A DNA stretch of 64,000 bases, taken from contig NC_092326.1 in NCBI RefSeq assembly GCF_036785885.1, positions 41,998,287 to 42,062,286 of the forward strand, written 5' to 3'. The first letter of the stretch is position 1. Each line of letters begins with the position of its first letter. Source of the stretch: Coffea arabica (taxonomy: Eukaryota > Streptophyta > Magnoliopsida > Gentianales > Rubiaceae). Of this stretch, positions 33,936 to 46,700 are shown piece after piece. Under the pieces are notes generated by a model. The model worked only from the letters and a program-made list of their open reading frames with translations. It was not told the origin of the DNA and ran no database searches. The position numbers and the translations under genes are program-made.

Positions 33936-34063
33936 ATCCCACCTCCGTCATCTTCCTCCTTGGAAATCAGAATCAAATAAACCTAACCGCCAAAACCTTC
34001 CCCTCCCAAAACCCCACGAAACAGAGAACCGAAAAAAAAAAAAGAAAGAAAGAGAAAAGAAAA

Positions 34064-37000
34064 ATGGCGGACGTGGTACAGTTCAAGCTGGAGAGGATGC
34101 TGAATGAGCTGGAGGATCTAGAGCGGCGCGGCTTGTTCAGCCGGCGGGAGATAGCCGAGATAGTGAAACAGCGGCGGAAGTTCGAGTACCGGCTAAAGAG
34201 GCCGAGCCCATTGAAGGAAGACTTTTTGGCGTATATCGAATACGAGATGAAGCTGGACGAGCTGCGGCTGCTTAGGAAGAAAGCTCTGTTGAAGCATCAG
34301 ACGGGGAAGGATAAGAAATGGAAGAAATCAGTGGCGGATTACGCGGGTGTCTCCAGAATCGTGGAGATATATCGGCTGGCTACTAACAGGTTTAAGGGAG
34401 ATATTCAGCTTTGGTTTCAGTATTTGGAGTTCTGTAGGCAAAGAAGAAATGGCAGAATGAAAAAGGTATTTTAGATATGTTTTGTTTGGCTCTGTTTTTT
34501 CTTTTTGGGCTGGCTAATTCAATTTAGAAATTTCATTGTTGGTGGTGGATTGGCTTGAAATAGAAGACGGACTTTTGTAACTCTTTGATGTGAAAGGAAT
34601 GGATGAATGAACAGGGATATGCATCCTAGACATCTATATATGAGTATCTAAATTGATGTATAGTCATGTCTAGTTGAGCGCCTGAGACAATGTATTGTTC
34701 TTTAGGAATCAAGTTTTAATCTTTTTAGAGGAAACTGGGTTTCTTTTATACTATTTGGTTCTGATGAAAAATTAGTGGAAGACTAATCATGTGCTCTCCA
34801 ATCTCTGGTTAAGAAGCCAAATTTGCTTTCATATGGCACAAGTTCTAAAATTTGGGGATTAGGGGATATTCAAACCTAAGTTGTTTGTGGTTTTCAAAGA
34901 ACTAGGAATTCAGAATTGAGACTGAGAATCATTTCCTTAAGTCGAGTGTGTAAATATCACACACAGCTCGCTTACGCATGCATAGCTATTATGTAGTCAT
35001 GCGGGATGCTAATTTTGATTCATACATTTTAACATTCTTGTTTCTTCTTATTCTATTCTAGGCACTAGCACAGTTGATCCGTTTTCATCCTAAAGTACCT
35101 GGGGTCTGGATTTATGCTGCTGCTTGGGAGTTTGACCAGAACTTGAATACTGCTGCTGCTCGTGCTCTCATGCAGAATGGTTTGAGAGCATGCCCAACTT
35201 CAGAGGATCTGTGGGTAGAGTATCTTCGCATGGAACTCACATATCTGAACAAGTTGAAAGCTCGAAGGGTTGCTCTAGGAGAGGATGACGGAACATTAAC
35301 TCGTGATCCCCGTGAAGCTGCTGAGAAGCAATGGAGAGCCGAGAACAGTGAACTGTTTATGGCACTTGATGAGGAAAAGGAGGATGCTTTAGAATCTAAT
35401 GCCAATGCTGCATCAGAGGAGAAACCAGATCTATTTCGAGTGAAAGGTTTAAGCATCCTTCGAACTGTTTACAGTGGAGCAATTGAAGCCCTTCCTTCTA
35501 GTTTCAGCCTACGAACTAGATTTCTTGAGATACTGGAAGCAACAGACTTGACTCATTCAGATGATATGCGAGATGAGATACTTGCCGACTTACGAAGGGA
35601 TTTTTCAAAAGAACCAGAATTTTGGGATTGGCTTGCCAGACAGCAAACTTATGAAAGAAGAAGTGGGCAAAAGAAGAATGAAGAAATTTTCCCTGAACAA
35701 TTTAGAAAAACGATCCAGGTGTGTGGCCAAATTAGAAATTATGCATCATATAGTGCTTTGATTTATGGTGTTACTCTATGGTCATCCAATTCTAAGGGTA
35801 GTACTTATGCTTATTGGACAAATAGTATATTGATCCATTGGCTTGCCTTGCCTATAATGATATCACATGAGTAGTTCATCTGTATCAGGTATTTTGGGCT
35901 ACCATTCATCATCTAAGGTTGCATAATCATGACCAAGCAGTTACATTTATGTCCTCCTTCCTGCACTCAATTATGATAATATCAGTTTTTCATCCTCCTT
36001 TTACCCCTCTTAGAGGGGGCTGTGCAACTTCTTTAGTTCTGTACTGCACCATGTGAATGCTGGTATGTCCTGAGGGAAATTCCTAATTTTTCAAAGCCAG
36101 ATTTTGTGCAAGGAAAGTAGGAAGCTAGCATTTATAGCAAAATGATGCTGGAGCCTTATGAGTCTATTTTTTTTTTGGTCAGTTTTTTTTTTCTTTGTCT
36201 ACTGACTTTAGCTATCAGGTGTGTTTCAGCTACACTCTAGTTTACCACCCTAAATCACTGTAAATAAAATATTTTAATTATTTTACTTCTGTGCTTTTAT
36301 GTCAAACATCAGAGGAAGATGATATCTTCTTACAGACTACATCTTGATGCATCTTCTTTCTTGTTCTGAACCTATAGATTTACGAGGAGGGATTGAAAGC
36401 TGTGCCTTCAGCTACAATGTTTGAGTTTTATGTAAAGTTCTTAATGGATGCTATTAGTTGCATAATTGGGGACAACCAACCTGAGGATTCCAGCAAATCT
36501 GGGCAAGGGGTGGATCCTATTTCTCATTTATTGATGGTTTATGAAGAAGCACAAAACTCGGGGTTCATTTCTGAGGATCTTGCTTGTGAGCATGTGTCAT
36601 TTCTATTGCAACTGGGGAAACTACATGAAGCTAGAAAGCTTGTGGAAAAGCTTTGTGCAGGAAAATTCTCAAATTCTGTGAAACTATGGGCTTTGCAAAT
36701 TTCAATAGACATGAGATGTGTTCAAGATCGATCCAATTCTCCTACCAAAGCTAATTTATCATCCATCTTCGATATCCTCATAAATTTTCTAACTCATGTT
36801 GCCATTTCAGAAGCAGAAAAGCTGTGGCGAATGGTATGCTGAAACAATTTTTGGTACCCTATCTTTTAGAATTATGGATCTACTAATTCATGTTCATGTT
36901 ATCATATGTGTATGGGCTTTGGTTGTTAAGAATAGCAGTTGTACTTACCTCATTAGTTTGGGACTGCATTAATTTTCTCACGCAGTTGTACATGTTCATT

Positions 37001-37841
37001 TATGCATGGACGACTGAATTGCATAGATGGCCTTAAGTTCTAACTTCTAATCCATTTATTTTGCATGTTATTCAGGCTTTCAAATATTTCGCACATCATC
37101 AACACTTTTTTGACAAGCTAGTAGAGACTTCAGTAGTTGCACTGACCAAGTTCGGTGGAAGTGATAATGGCTTTTCTCTCGGTTCCACTGTTGTAAATCA
37201 TGTCCTTCAAAGGGATGGGGTTCAGAGAGCAAGAGGGGTTTATAAACGGTATTGCTGATTTCTCTGAGTATAATTGTGTACTTAATATGTATGCATGTAG
37301 TAGTGACTATCATAGGGTGAAAATTATCCCCGTGGAAGAGCCAACATTTAAAACTGTTATACTTGCAGATTGCTTGCGTTGCCTCGTCCAGGGCTAATTC
37401 TATTCCAGAACTGCATTGAATTGGAAATGAACCTTGCTTCTGTGGGAAACAGCGATTGTCTTGTAAATGCTCGAAAATTGTTTGAATCTGCCCTCACAAC
37501 TTATAGCCAAGAACCAAGTTTGTGGAGGGACTATTATACGATGGAGGTTAAGGTAAACTTGTACACTTGATCCCCTATTCCATTTCCGTCCCATTAATGT
37601 GTTGTGTTTTTCAAGATTGTTGGTTATGTCGCTGTACAAAGTTAGTGAGTCAATTTTGTAGCTGCCTCAAAGAAAGCGGAGAAAAGGGTGGACAGTGTTC
37701 AAAAGGTGTATCATCTTGTTATTGATCTTATTTTTCCTGGCTGATTTTCAGATTGGAACACCGGACAAAGCTGCAGCTCTTCATTGGCGTGCGCGAAAGG
37801 CACTTAAATATAATGTTAAACTAGCTACGACAAATTTGTGA
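34064..37841 (+). CDS. UTP6: UTP6-like U3 snoRNP-associated protein (SSU processome)
   Basis: Component of the nucleolar U3 small-subunit processome for 18S rRNA maturation. Six exons: 34064-34465, 35062-35718, 36378-36833, 37076-37248, 37369-37552, 37752-37841; 653 residues, normal for plants. The N-terminus MADVVQFKLERMLNELEDLE and the block RRGLFSRREIAEIVKQRRKF are the conserved UTP6 domain. HAT (half-a-TPR) repeats follow with typical W-x2-Y/L patterns: IQLWFQYLEFCRQR, VPGVWIYAAAWEFDQN, SEDLWVEYLRMEL, EPEFWDWLARQQTYERR and, near the C-terminus, EPSLWRDYYTMEVK then DKAAALHWRARKAL. The initiator ATG follows an A/G-rich leader. Exon junctions are consensus GT-AG. Expression is likely tied to growth through the upstream site II cluster. 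Confidence 0.92.
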
Positions 37842-38414
37842 CAAATGTATATAAGTGGCCAAGCCTCTTAAATTTTGACTCTCTCTTATCCTTTGTTTTT
37901 TTTATTGCTGTAATCAGGGAAATGCTGTTAAACATGAAATTTAAGCTTTACTCTTTTGGTAAAGAAACTGGTATCATCCAGAAACGCTTTTGCTGCTGCC
38001 CCCTTTTTAGTCAGTTGCATAGCTATTCGGTTTTTCTGTTTCTTCCCCTTCTATGAAAAGAATCTTTGACAATCATGGTATACCAATGAAGGCTTAACCG
38101 TTCAATTTCACCATTCTCCCTCTAGGATTCTCAATCAACAGAAGGGATTGCACTCAGAAGTAAAAGAAAAAGACATTTAGACATAATTTTCAAAGGAACA
38201 CAAAGTGTTGCCATCTGAAAGAGTTGTATTGATCTCAACAAATAATGCAGGTCATATATTAAGATGTAAGATGCTTAGATTAGTAAACACTGCTTTTTAC
38301 AACAGCTACTTGTCCAAGAAAGTAGTACATAATGCTCTGCCAGAGCCTCCTATTTACAGCTGACAACTATTATATTTGGGGATTCCAGCAAAACATGGAT
38401 GTGCTCCAATTAGA

Positions 38415-41400
38415 CTACCCTCTTGGCCATTGTGGACTCACAACCTGCATGAATTGTCTGGAAAATGAGAAGATCCCGACTTGGAACAGCAATGTTCAAT
38501 GCGTAATCTCTTTATATGACGAAATTGTCTGAACATGTTTCAGTACTTCCTCTTCAGAGTGTTTATTTGTCAAACATCAGGAGAAGCTTGGAATGAAAAT
38601 GTATAACTGACCTCGAGTGTGCTAAATACTAATCTCATTCTGCTGGCAACAACTGATGGCTCTTCTGCATAGCCCACTACTGCCATCTGCTCTAGCTGAA
38701 GAGTCTTCACAGGAAGCCTAATGCAGACAAAAAGGTTATGATGTAAATGCTTCTAGCTTCAAGAAAATATCATCACTTCATAGCCATGGGGAAAGGCAGT
38801 CATACTACATTAAGATGAAGACATACACAAGGAGTTGACTTTATTCAGTGGACACATTAAGGCCTGTCTCTTAGAGAAAAAGTTACACCAGAGCAGTAGG
38901 GTAAGAAGGATATGTTCATAGATATACCAGCAGGGACAAATTTTGTAAAAAAGAAGAATTACACCGGCAAGACAAATGCACATTGAATATAATCATTTCA
39001 AATGGATGAACCATCTTTTTTCCCTTCTTCAACAAATCATAAAACAGATTAAATAATCTAAAGCAAACAGAAAACAAAGATCTAACATAAAGCTTCTCAA
39101 TAGGGGTAAGTCTGAAATGATAATCCACAATAGGAAAACAAAATCATGATGCCTTTACTTTCAGGAACACATTATATTAATGAGTATACAGAGATTTACT
39201 TCAAAAACTAAAACAAAATTATAGAAGAGAGAGGAATGGAAATCAAACATCAGACCATGCCATTCCCCTCACAAAGTACGCATTTGCTATGATTGCACAA
39301 AAGCCTTTCCAGTGCAGCATCATATCTTCAGAAACTGGAGGTGTGGATGACCATCTAACTATTGTTGGTTGTGGTGTACACAGGATGGTGATGAATATAA
39401 TGCTCAACCACAGAATGCATTCATCAAGCTGCACAAACAAATTATGTGCTGTTAATCTTCAGTTTAAGCAGATGTTGTTGGTAACCAGAGTTACCTGTTA
39501 GCTATCATTTGCAAGACAAAGAAAAGCATTGGTAAGACTACAAGAGCACAGCAATTTGTCTCAAGATGGTCCTTAGAAGTTTAAAATCATCTTAATCAGA
39601 GCCAAATCTTCCACATGGTCATCAACCAACAATCAATTATAAGGCATAAAATAACAGGTGACGTAAAACACTGCTTAGATACTCTATGCATTAACTTCCA
39701 GCCCCAAAATATCGCATCAAACTTCATAAAAGGGTAGCACGACTTTGGACTCATGCTATCACTTCAAGTTGCCAGCAGATAACAAAGCAGTCAATTGTTG
39801 GAGAAGACGAAGTTCAGTCATCTAGTCATTAAACTCATTGATTTTGAGATCACTGACCATCACATACACCACCAGTCTACTAGATAGCGAAGATATTACC
39901 CATAGCACCTTTTAGTTAAATTATACATCAGTGATTGAGGAATAAGACTATTGTCTTGTGAGAAAGTACGACTCTCAATTTATTGACACAAGCAACAATT
40001 CACCTCATTAAGCAATATAAAAACAGCTATACAACTTAAGCCTCCTAAATAAGTGTTCCAAAAAAATAGATGCTGTCACTAACAAAACAGAGGATTTATG
40101 TTAGACAATGTAACCTTGCTTTACGACGTGCAATAGCACATATCATAGTCTGTGGATTTCCTGAATTATGAACATCTGAAGGGGATGAAAATATGAGAAA
40201 GCAACTTTGAACAATAAGAAACGATTAAGTGGATTGATATGAGTTCTTACTCATACAGCCCAAAAGAGATCTTAAAAAGAAAATGATGAGTTTAGGTATT
40301 CAAAAAATTGCAAGCATCAAAGATGTTCACTATTATACCCACAAGAAAAAGTCGCATTGAAACCAAAGCTTCAACGAGAACAATGAATAAGAGAGGTAGG
40401 AAATCTGAATCATTTGTCTTGATTTGGAGGTAATGCTATCCTGGTTGAAAACACAATGTCAGAAAAGAAACCTATATTGTCTACTGACCTGATTAAATTT
40501 GAGAACTTCTTTATGTAGAAGTGCTTTGTTCATATAGGAAAACTTTTAACTCACACAAAACACCAGGAAGTGCTGCTAACTGTCCCAATGAAGGCCTCAG
40601 AGTACCTACTGTCAGCATACATACTCCAGTCACACTTTGCCCAAGCAATATGATCTCATACCTTTCAATTTTAATATGTTATACACTGTCTTCTTTTTTT
40701 CTCTACTTCTTTCTTTGAAATATATCATTGACCTGTTCAAACAGGTGCACCAGCTTACTATTTTGAAAAACTACACTTGCTTCATTGGCATGTTATGTCT
40801 TGGCTGCCCTATATCTGGTCCCTTACTACTCAGCTTCTTATTGCCGTAAAGTAGAAATTTTCTTTTAATTTGAGATTATTGTCAAAAAAATCAAAATGCA
40901 CTTTTCAACTTGGCCCAATAATTGATCATGCACGTTCTATTATCCATACATGACCTTTCCCGCAATATTGAAGTTTGAGCCTCATATTTTAAATGCTTTT
41001 CTACCTGACTTCTCAAATTAAGACTTTCCTGGATTTAATCACTCACTACAACATCTGGATTCACATGGACTATAACATGGTTAAAGAACTTGCTGCCATT
41101 ACCATTGTTGGCAATGTGCCAAAAAGCAAATCAACAACACTATTGCACTGTCTGTTACCTCCTCACTGAATATCTTGTACTTTAGACTGGTGGTTCCACC
41201 ATATGTTTGTAAAGCTTCAATTTCGGCACCAGATTCTTTCAATTGAATTAGTTCTTTCCTTAATCCTTCGTCAGTACATCCCAATGCATAGGCATTTACA
41301 CCAGCACCAATGAACTCCTACAATTACCATTCTAACATCTTATTACAGGAAGCAAATAACTTCATCTCGTGGGAGAAAAAGCAACAAAGAAATAAATATA

Positions 41401-41885
41401 CTTTTAAGTTGTCACCTCCTCCGCGCTCCACAAAACTCCGGTAACGCCTGAACAAGCTGATTGCTATATTACGTGATGAACGGTATTCATCGTCAGGTGA
41501 AACAGAGTCTTGTAAATGGCACTGAAATGATTACATAAGCAATCACATGAAAGAACCAACATAGTCAGAAAGGACAATTAGTTGAAAAAGTTTGTGTGTT
41601 CCCCTTATTAAGGGAAAGAATGCACAACTTAATGCTTACCAGCCATATCTTTGAAGGATTCTGGTATGAGAGGTGATGGACTTTAAGATGAGTAAAGAAA
41701 TCCCGAGAAAAGGAGCAATTTTGTATTCTTTTAGTAAAAGGGTCCCTTGGAGAGTTAGCAGAGCTGACACTACTGCTCAAGGGATTTAGAAGCCTAAGCT
41801 TTCCAGATGCGGTTTCATTCAGTAAATTTGAGTCCAAATAAGCGTGGCAGTTGTTATACATTCCCAGATTGTGAACCGTCAACAT
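38415..41885 (-). CDS. Conserved protein of unknown function, probably plastid-targeted
   Basis: Six exons on the minus strand: 41885-41640, 41521-41402, 41317-41159, 39428-39256, 38717-38612, 38444-38415; all phases fit, giving 277 residues. The first about 80 residues are Ser/Asn/Leu-rich and acid-poor, transit-peptide-like. The mature part is well ordered: DEYRSSRNIAISLFRRYRSF, FIGAGVNAYALGCTDEGLRK, YGGTTSLKYKIFSEE, a hydrophobic segment LWLSIIFITILCTP (possible membrane helix), RWSSTPPVSEDMMLHWKGF, FVRGMAWLPVKTLQLEQMAV and the end FSTLEVVSPQWPRG. I recall near-identical blocks in uncharacterised plastid proteins of other plants but cannot attach a name. An in-frame stop lies 13 codons upstream of the chosen ATG. 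Intron 3 is 1730 nt. Reading past exon 5 into intron 5 would give a different short tail. Confidence 0.8.
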
Positions 41886-43697
41886 GGTTGAACCATGACA
41901 GTTTATCTTCAATCAGTTCCAAACACTCAATCATAAGTTATATGCTAAATTAAGAATAAGAGAACAGTACAATAACCAAATTCCAAAACAAGTTCTTTAT
42001 GCTTTTAGCATTCAAGCATACTCAAAACTAGTCACAAAGATCCGACTGAACAAGTGCAAACACTTTTAAGCAAACAAAAAAGAGACTAGAAGTTTCATTA
42101 TAGCAGGTTCCCAGGTTTCTGCTTATGTGAGCTACACCTGTTAATATATTTGCTTCCAACTTTTACTAAATCTATGGAACTATACACTTCGATAAAAAAC
42201 TACATCCATCTTAGAGATGGATAAAACATTAGCCTTGCTCATATAATATGTTGTGAAACTTTAATCAGTTCCAGTTGACCGAAAGACCCTATCATCATAT
42301 CAGATACCCCTGCAGTATTAGGGAAAAAGTTACAAGCTTTACATAACTGAAGCTTCATTATGCTTAACATTCTGCAAATAAGAGATTTCAATTATCTAAG
42401 TTTCATAATTTTCATAAACATTGAACTTTGGAAACAGCAACAATGAAGTGAATGAATACATAAACCCTGCAACTAGTCACACAAATGCAAGTCAAGATGG
42501 CACCTATATTCATATAGACCAAAACCAGAAAACCATTGCAATTTGCTGCAGCAAATGTAACTTTAAAATTATCGGTAAAGTCATCCTTTAAAATTTAGAA
42601 AAACTAAACGTAACAAAAGAACTTTGGGGGAAAGAGAGAGAGAAACCATTTCTCTGTTAGTTGGACAGCACCCCAGAAAGAATTCGAAGAGCATGGTGAT
42701 TAAAACAAGGAAATTCATCATTTTTCAAACACAGGATAAAAAATGTTATGCTGATTCTAGCTTCTTTTTCGAGCTCACCTTTTAATAAAGCTTGACAAGA
42801 TATAAGTATGGCCTACTGAGTACAATCATCAGTAGTAAAACAATGATCACACATGATTCTTGGCTTTAATTCATAGTTACAGAATAAAAAAAAAGCACTT
42901 TTTTTGAGAAACACATACCTTTAGGCTTTATCAGGTTTTAGATGATCTCATCTGCCAAATACAGAAATAGATTTTCCAATGTAAAGCTTAGTACAAAGAC
43001 AGCTGAATCCAAATAAAAAATGAGGTTAATAGCGATCAGAAAATCGAGATTTAAACGAGCAAAATATATGTAGATGCAAGGAAAGATGCTGCAAGGAAGT
43101 TGAAGAAATATCTAAGGTAGAACCTCAAGGAGAATTATATGGGGGCCACAAATTTCGTGAATGGCTCTCAAAACTTCTTCATTTGAATCACCTAGAAGGC
43201 TCTTTTCAGAAGTGGCGGAAATTTCTGGCTATTGACCAATGGCCTTTCCTAACCTTGGTGTTTTCTGCGCTTCGTTTTGCAAGGCAAAGTGACTAAATGA
43301 TCCAACGTTGTCGCTTTCGTGTAACGTGTTTTACTTTTGTTAGGCTTCAGGATTGAATGCCAGCAGCACATATTTATTTCTTCAAAAAATTAAAATTTCC
43401 AAAAAAAATTATGTAAACTCATCCTTTTCTTTTTGTCCTCTTTTAAAAGCTCGATCACTTTTTCTCAGAGTTTATAGAGTTGTCAATATTGCACTCCATT
43501 CTCCTTTCTAGCAAGATGAAACTAGAAAAAATTGAGAACACAGAGCTGATTGGAAGAAAAGCAAGTTTGGGATTGGGACAAACCCAAAAAATAAATAAAT
43601 AAATAAAACATTGATTGAAACAAATGAAATATGAAAAGGGCAATGTCCAAATGGCACATATTTAAAATTTGGGGAAAAAAAAAAGGTTAAAATGGCA
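41886..43697. other. Upstream region of the unknown plastid-protein gene
   Basis: Probably contains its promoter and perhaps a 5' untranslated exon and intron (candidate leader near 43120-43230). No other coding region supported. Confidence 0.4.
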
Positions 43698-43713
43698 TAT
43701 AACATGTGAAGTA
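43698..43713. repeat. LINE target-site duplication, 3' side
   Basis: TATAACATGTGAAGTA directly abuts the T12 run that is the element's poly(A) tail on the minus strand. It matches 49940-49955 with one mismatch. Confidence 0.9.
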
Positions 43714-43764
43714 TTTTTTTTTTTTCAACAAACGATATCATTTTATAAATATTAACACTTGACC

Positions 43765-46700
43765 TTACACAGAGTAGTTACAAAAAGGGGATACTACCCT
43801 CATCTCTGTCCTAGCTAAATCAGTCAGCCATATTGGGAAATCATTCTCCCATTCAATATCATGTACAAGCTTCACAGCATATTGTGCTAAATGATGGCTG
43901 ATTTGATTTTCAGTTCTAGGTATAAACACAAAGGAACATTTTTCAAAAGCTAGACTTAGTTCCTGCACATCTTCTAAGATAGTTGCAGTCAAGTAGTCAT
44001 ATTCCTTGCGTTTTGTAATCTGCTCAACCACTGATTTGCAGTCTGTATGGACTATAATTTTTGTCCAACCTGCTTGAGTAGCCATCAGCAGAGCATTTCT
44101 CACTGCCCGAGCTTCCACTTCACTTGCCGATCCCTTTCCCTGTGTGACAATTCCCTTTGCCTTCAAAATCTGTCCTTTCCAATTCCTTGCTACTATGCCT
44201 TGTCCAGTCCTAACTCTTTTAGCTGATATTGCAGCATCAGTATACAACCTTATCTCTCCCTTTCCTGTCCGCACCCTCCTGGTAGGTAAGTCATCATGCA
44301 TCCTCCCTGTACTCTCTAGCTGGTCTGTATTCCTAACCTGTTCAGACTCAAGCCATTCATCTTGTGCTTTCCTGACAATTCTTACTGGATCCTGGTTAAC
44401 ATTTTCAAAAAAATTTTTGTTCCTAGCTTTCCAAATTTGCCAAAGGATATTAATCGTAAGACCAACTCTCTCCTGCCCTTGACTCAGTGCCAGCGATTGT
44501 GTGACTTGTTCCCACCATAACCAAAAGTTATATTGCATATCCATTAGTCCATCCCACCTGACCGGTGCAAGCTTCCATGATTCCACAACTTTGTCGCAGA
44601 AGAAAAACAAATGCTCAATGGTTTCCATGTCTTCCCCACAGCATCCACATCTGCCTTCCCCTCTGTGTAGCCTTTTCGATAGTTGTTCATTGACTGGCAG
44701 GCAGTTTTGTAGGCACTTCCACATGAAGTGTTTCAGTTTGGCTTTCACTTTCAAATGCCATAACTGCTTCCACACATTTCGCTTTCGTATCTCCCAACTT
44801 GTTTCTGCATCTTGGCCTGTCCTTGTACCTACCTTTCCTTCCTGTTGCCTTGCTACAGCATAACCAGATTTCACATTATAAATTCCAGATTTGGAATGCC
44901 CCCATACCAACCTATCCTTTCTTCTTCCTATACTTGTTGGAATTCCTTTTATGTGCTCAGCATCTTTTGTGCTAAACCACTTCTGAAGCAATTCATTTTT
45001 CCATTTCCCTGCCTCTATCAGCTCACTCACCCATTCCAACTTGCATTCCACAGGTTTTGTTGTTGAAACAAAGCCAGTATCAGAGCCAACTATCCATCTG
45101 TCCCGCCACACACTGACTGACCTCCCATCTCCAATTCTTTTCCAAAGACCATCACACAGAAAAGAGGCTGCACTATGATTACTCTTCCAACACCATGAGG
45201 CAGAAGAGACCGGATTCTTATCCATCCATTTTTCATCTCTCATATACTTCGCCTTCATTACCTTACTTACTAACAAATTTGGAGCCATTAAGAATCTCCA
45301 AATTTGTTTTGCTAGTAAGGCAGTATTGAAGGCCTCCAAGTCTCTAAAACCTAAACCTCCTCTTCCCTTAACTTCCGATAGCTTCTTCCAGCTTGCCCAA
45401 TGTACACATGTGTCCTTTTCTCCCTTCCCCCACCAGAATCTCGCAATTTTACCTGAGATTTGTCTACACAAACCCCTTGGAAGTCTAAAGCAAGCCATCA
45501 CATATGTTGGCATAGCCATAATCACAGATTTGACCAGAATTTCTTTCCCACCTTGACTCAAGAGTTTTTGTTTCCAACCTTGCAACTTATGTCTGATTTT
45601 GTTCTGCACAAATGCAAAGACCTGAGTCTTCGATCTTCCTATTACCATTGGGAGTCCCAGATAGGTTCCATTCCTAGCCTCTTCAATGTTATGTAATTCC
45701 ACCCTCACTCCTTTCTTTCTTCGGTCAGTGGTATTTTTACTATAAAAGATAGCTGACTTTTCAAAATTTACCACCTGTCCAGATGCTTGACCATATTTTT
45801 CCAAGATGTTTTTGACCTTCCTCGCCTCCTGCTTGGTTGCTTGGCAGCATAGTAGCGAATCATCTGCAAAAAAGAGGTGAGAAACCATCGGACTATCCTT
45901 GCATATTTTGATCCCTGTTATTTCCTTGTTCATCATCGCTTTGTGGATCAAACATGAAAGGCCTTCTGCACATATAATAAACAGGTACGGTGATAGAGGA
46001 TCTCCTTGCCTAAGCCCTCTACTCGGTTGAATATAGCCTACCTTTTGCCCATTTAAGTTGAAGGAGTAAGTCACAGTAGATAGGCAAGACATGATCCATC
46101 TAACAAAAATAGGACAAAACCCCATTTTCATCATAACTCTCCCCACATACTTCCATTCGACTCTATCATAAGCTTTGGATATGTCCAGTTTAAGAGCCAT
46201 AAATCCTATCCTTCCCTTTCTCCTATTTTTCAAAAAATGCAAGATTTCGTGTGCAACTACTACATTATCCAGAATTTGACGGCCTGGGATAAAAGCGGAC
46301 TGAGAGGGACTAATACAATGATGCAGGACCCCTTTCAATCTATTAGCTATAATCTTAGAGATAATTTTATACATGACATTGCACAAGCTTATAGGTCTAA
46401 AATGCACTACCGATTCAGGAGTATCCACTTTTGGAATCAAAGAAATAATAGTGTCATTCACAGCTTTGAGCAAATGGCCAGTATGAAAAAAACTCTTAAT
46501 AGCTTCTACCACATCACTCTTAATAATATCCCAATAGTGTTGAAAAAATAGAGGAGACATACCATCCGTCCCCGGTGCTTTATTAGGGTGCATCGAGAAC
46601 AAAGCTTTTCTGATCTCACTTTCCTCCACTTGTCGTATCAGTTGTTCATTCATATGGCTCAAAATAGTGCTTGGAATATCAGCTAGAATGTCCTCAAAAC

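Noticed and set aside
35112-35456. Minus-strand frame opposite UTP6 exon 2
   Set aside because: Antisense shadow of a well-supported exon.
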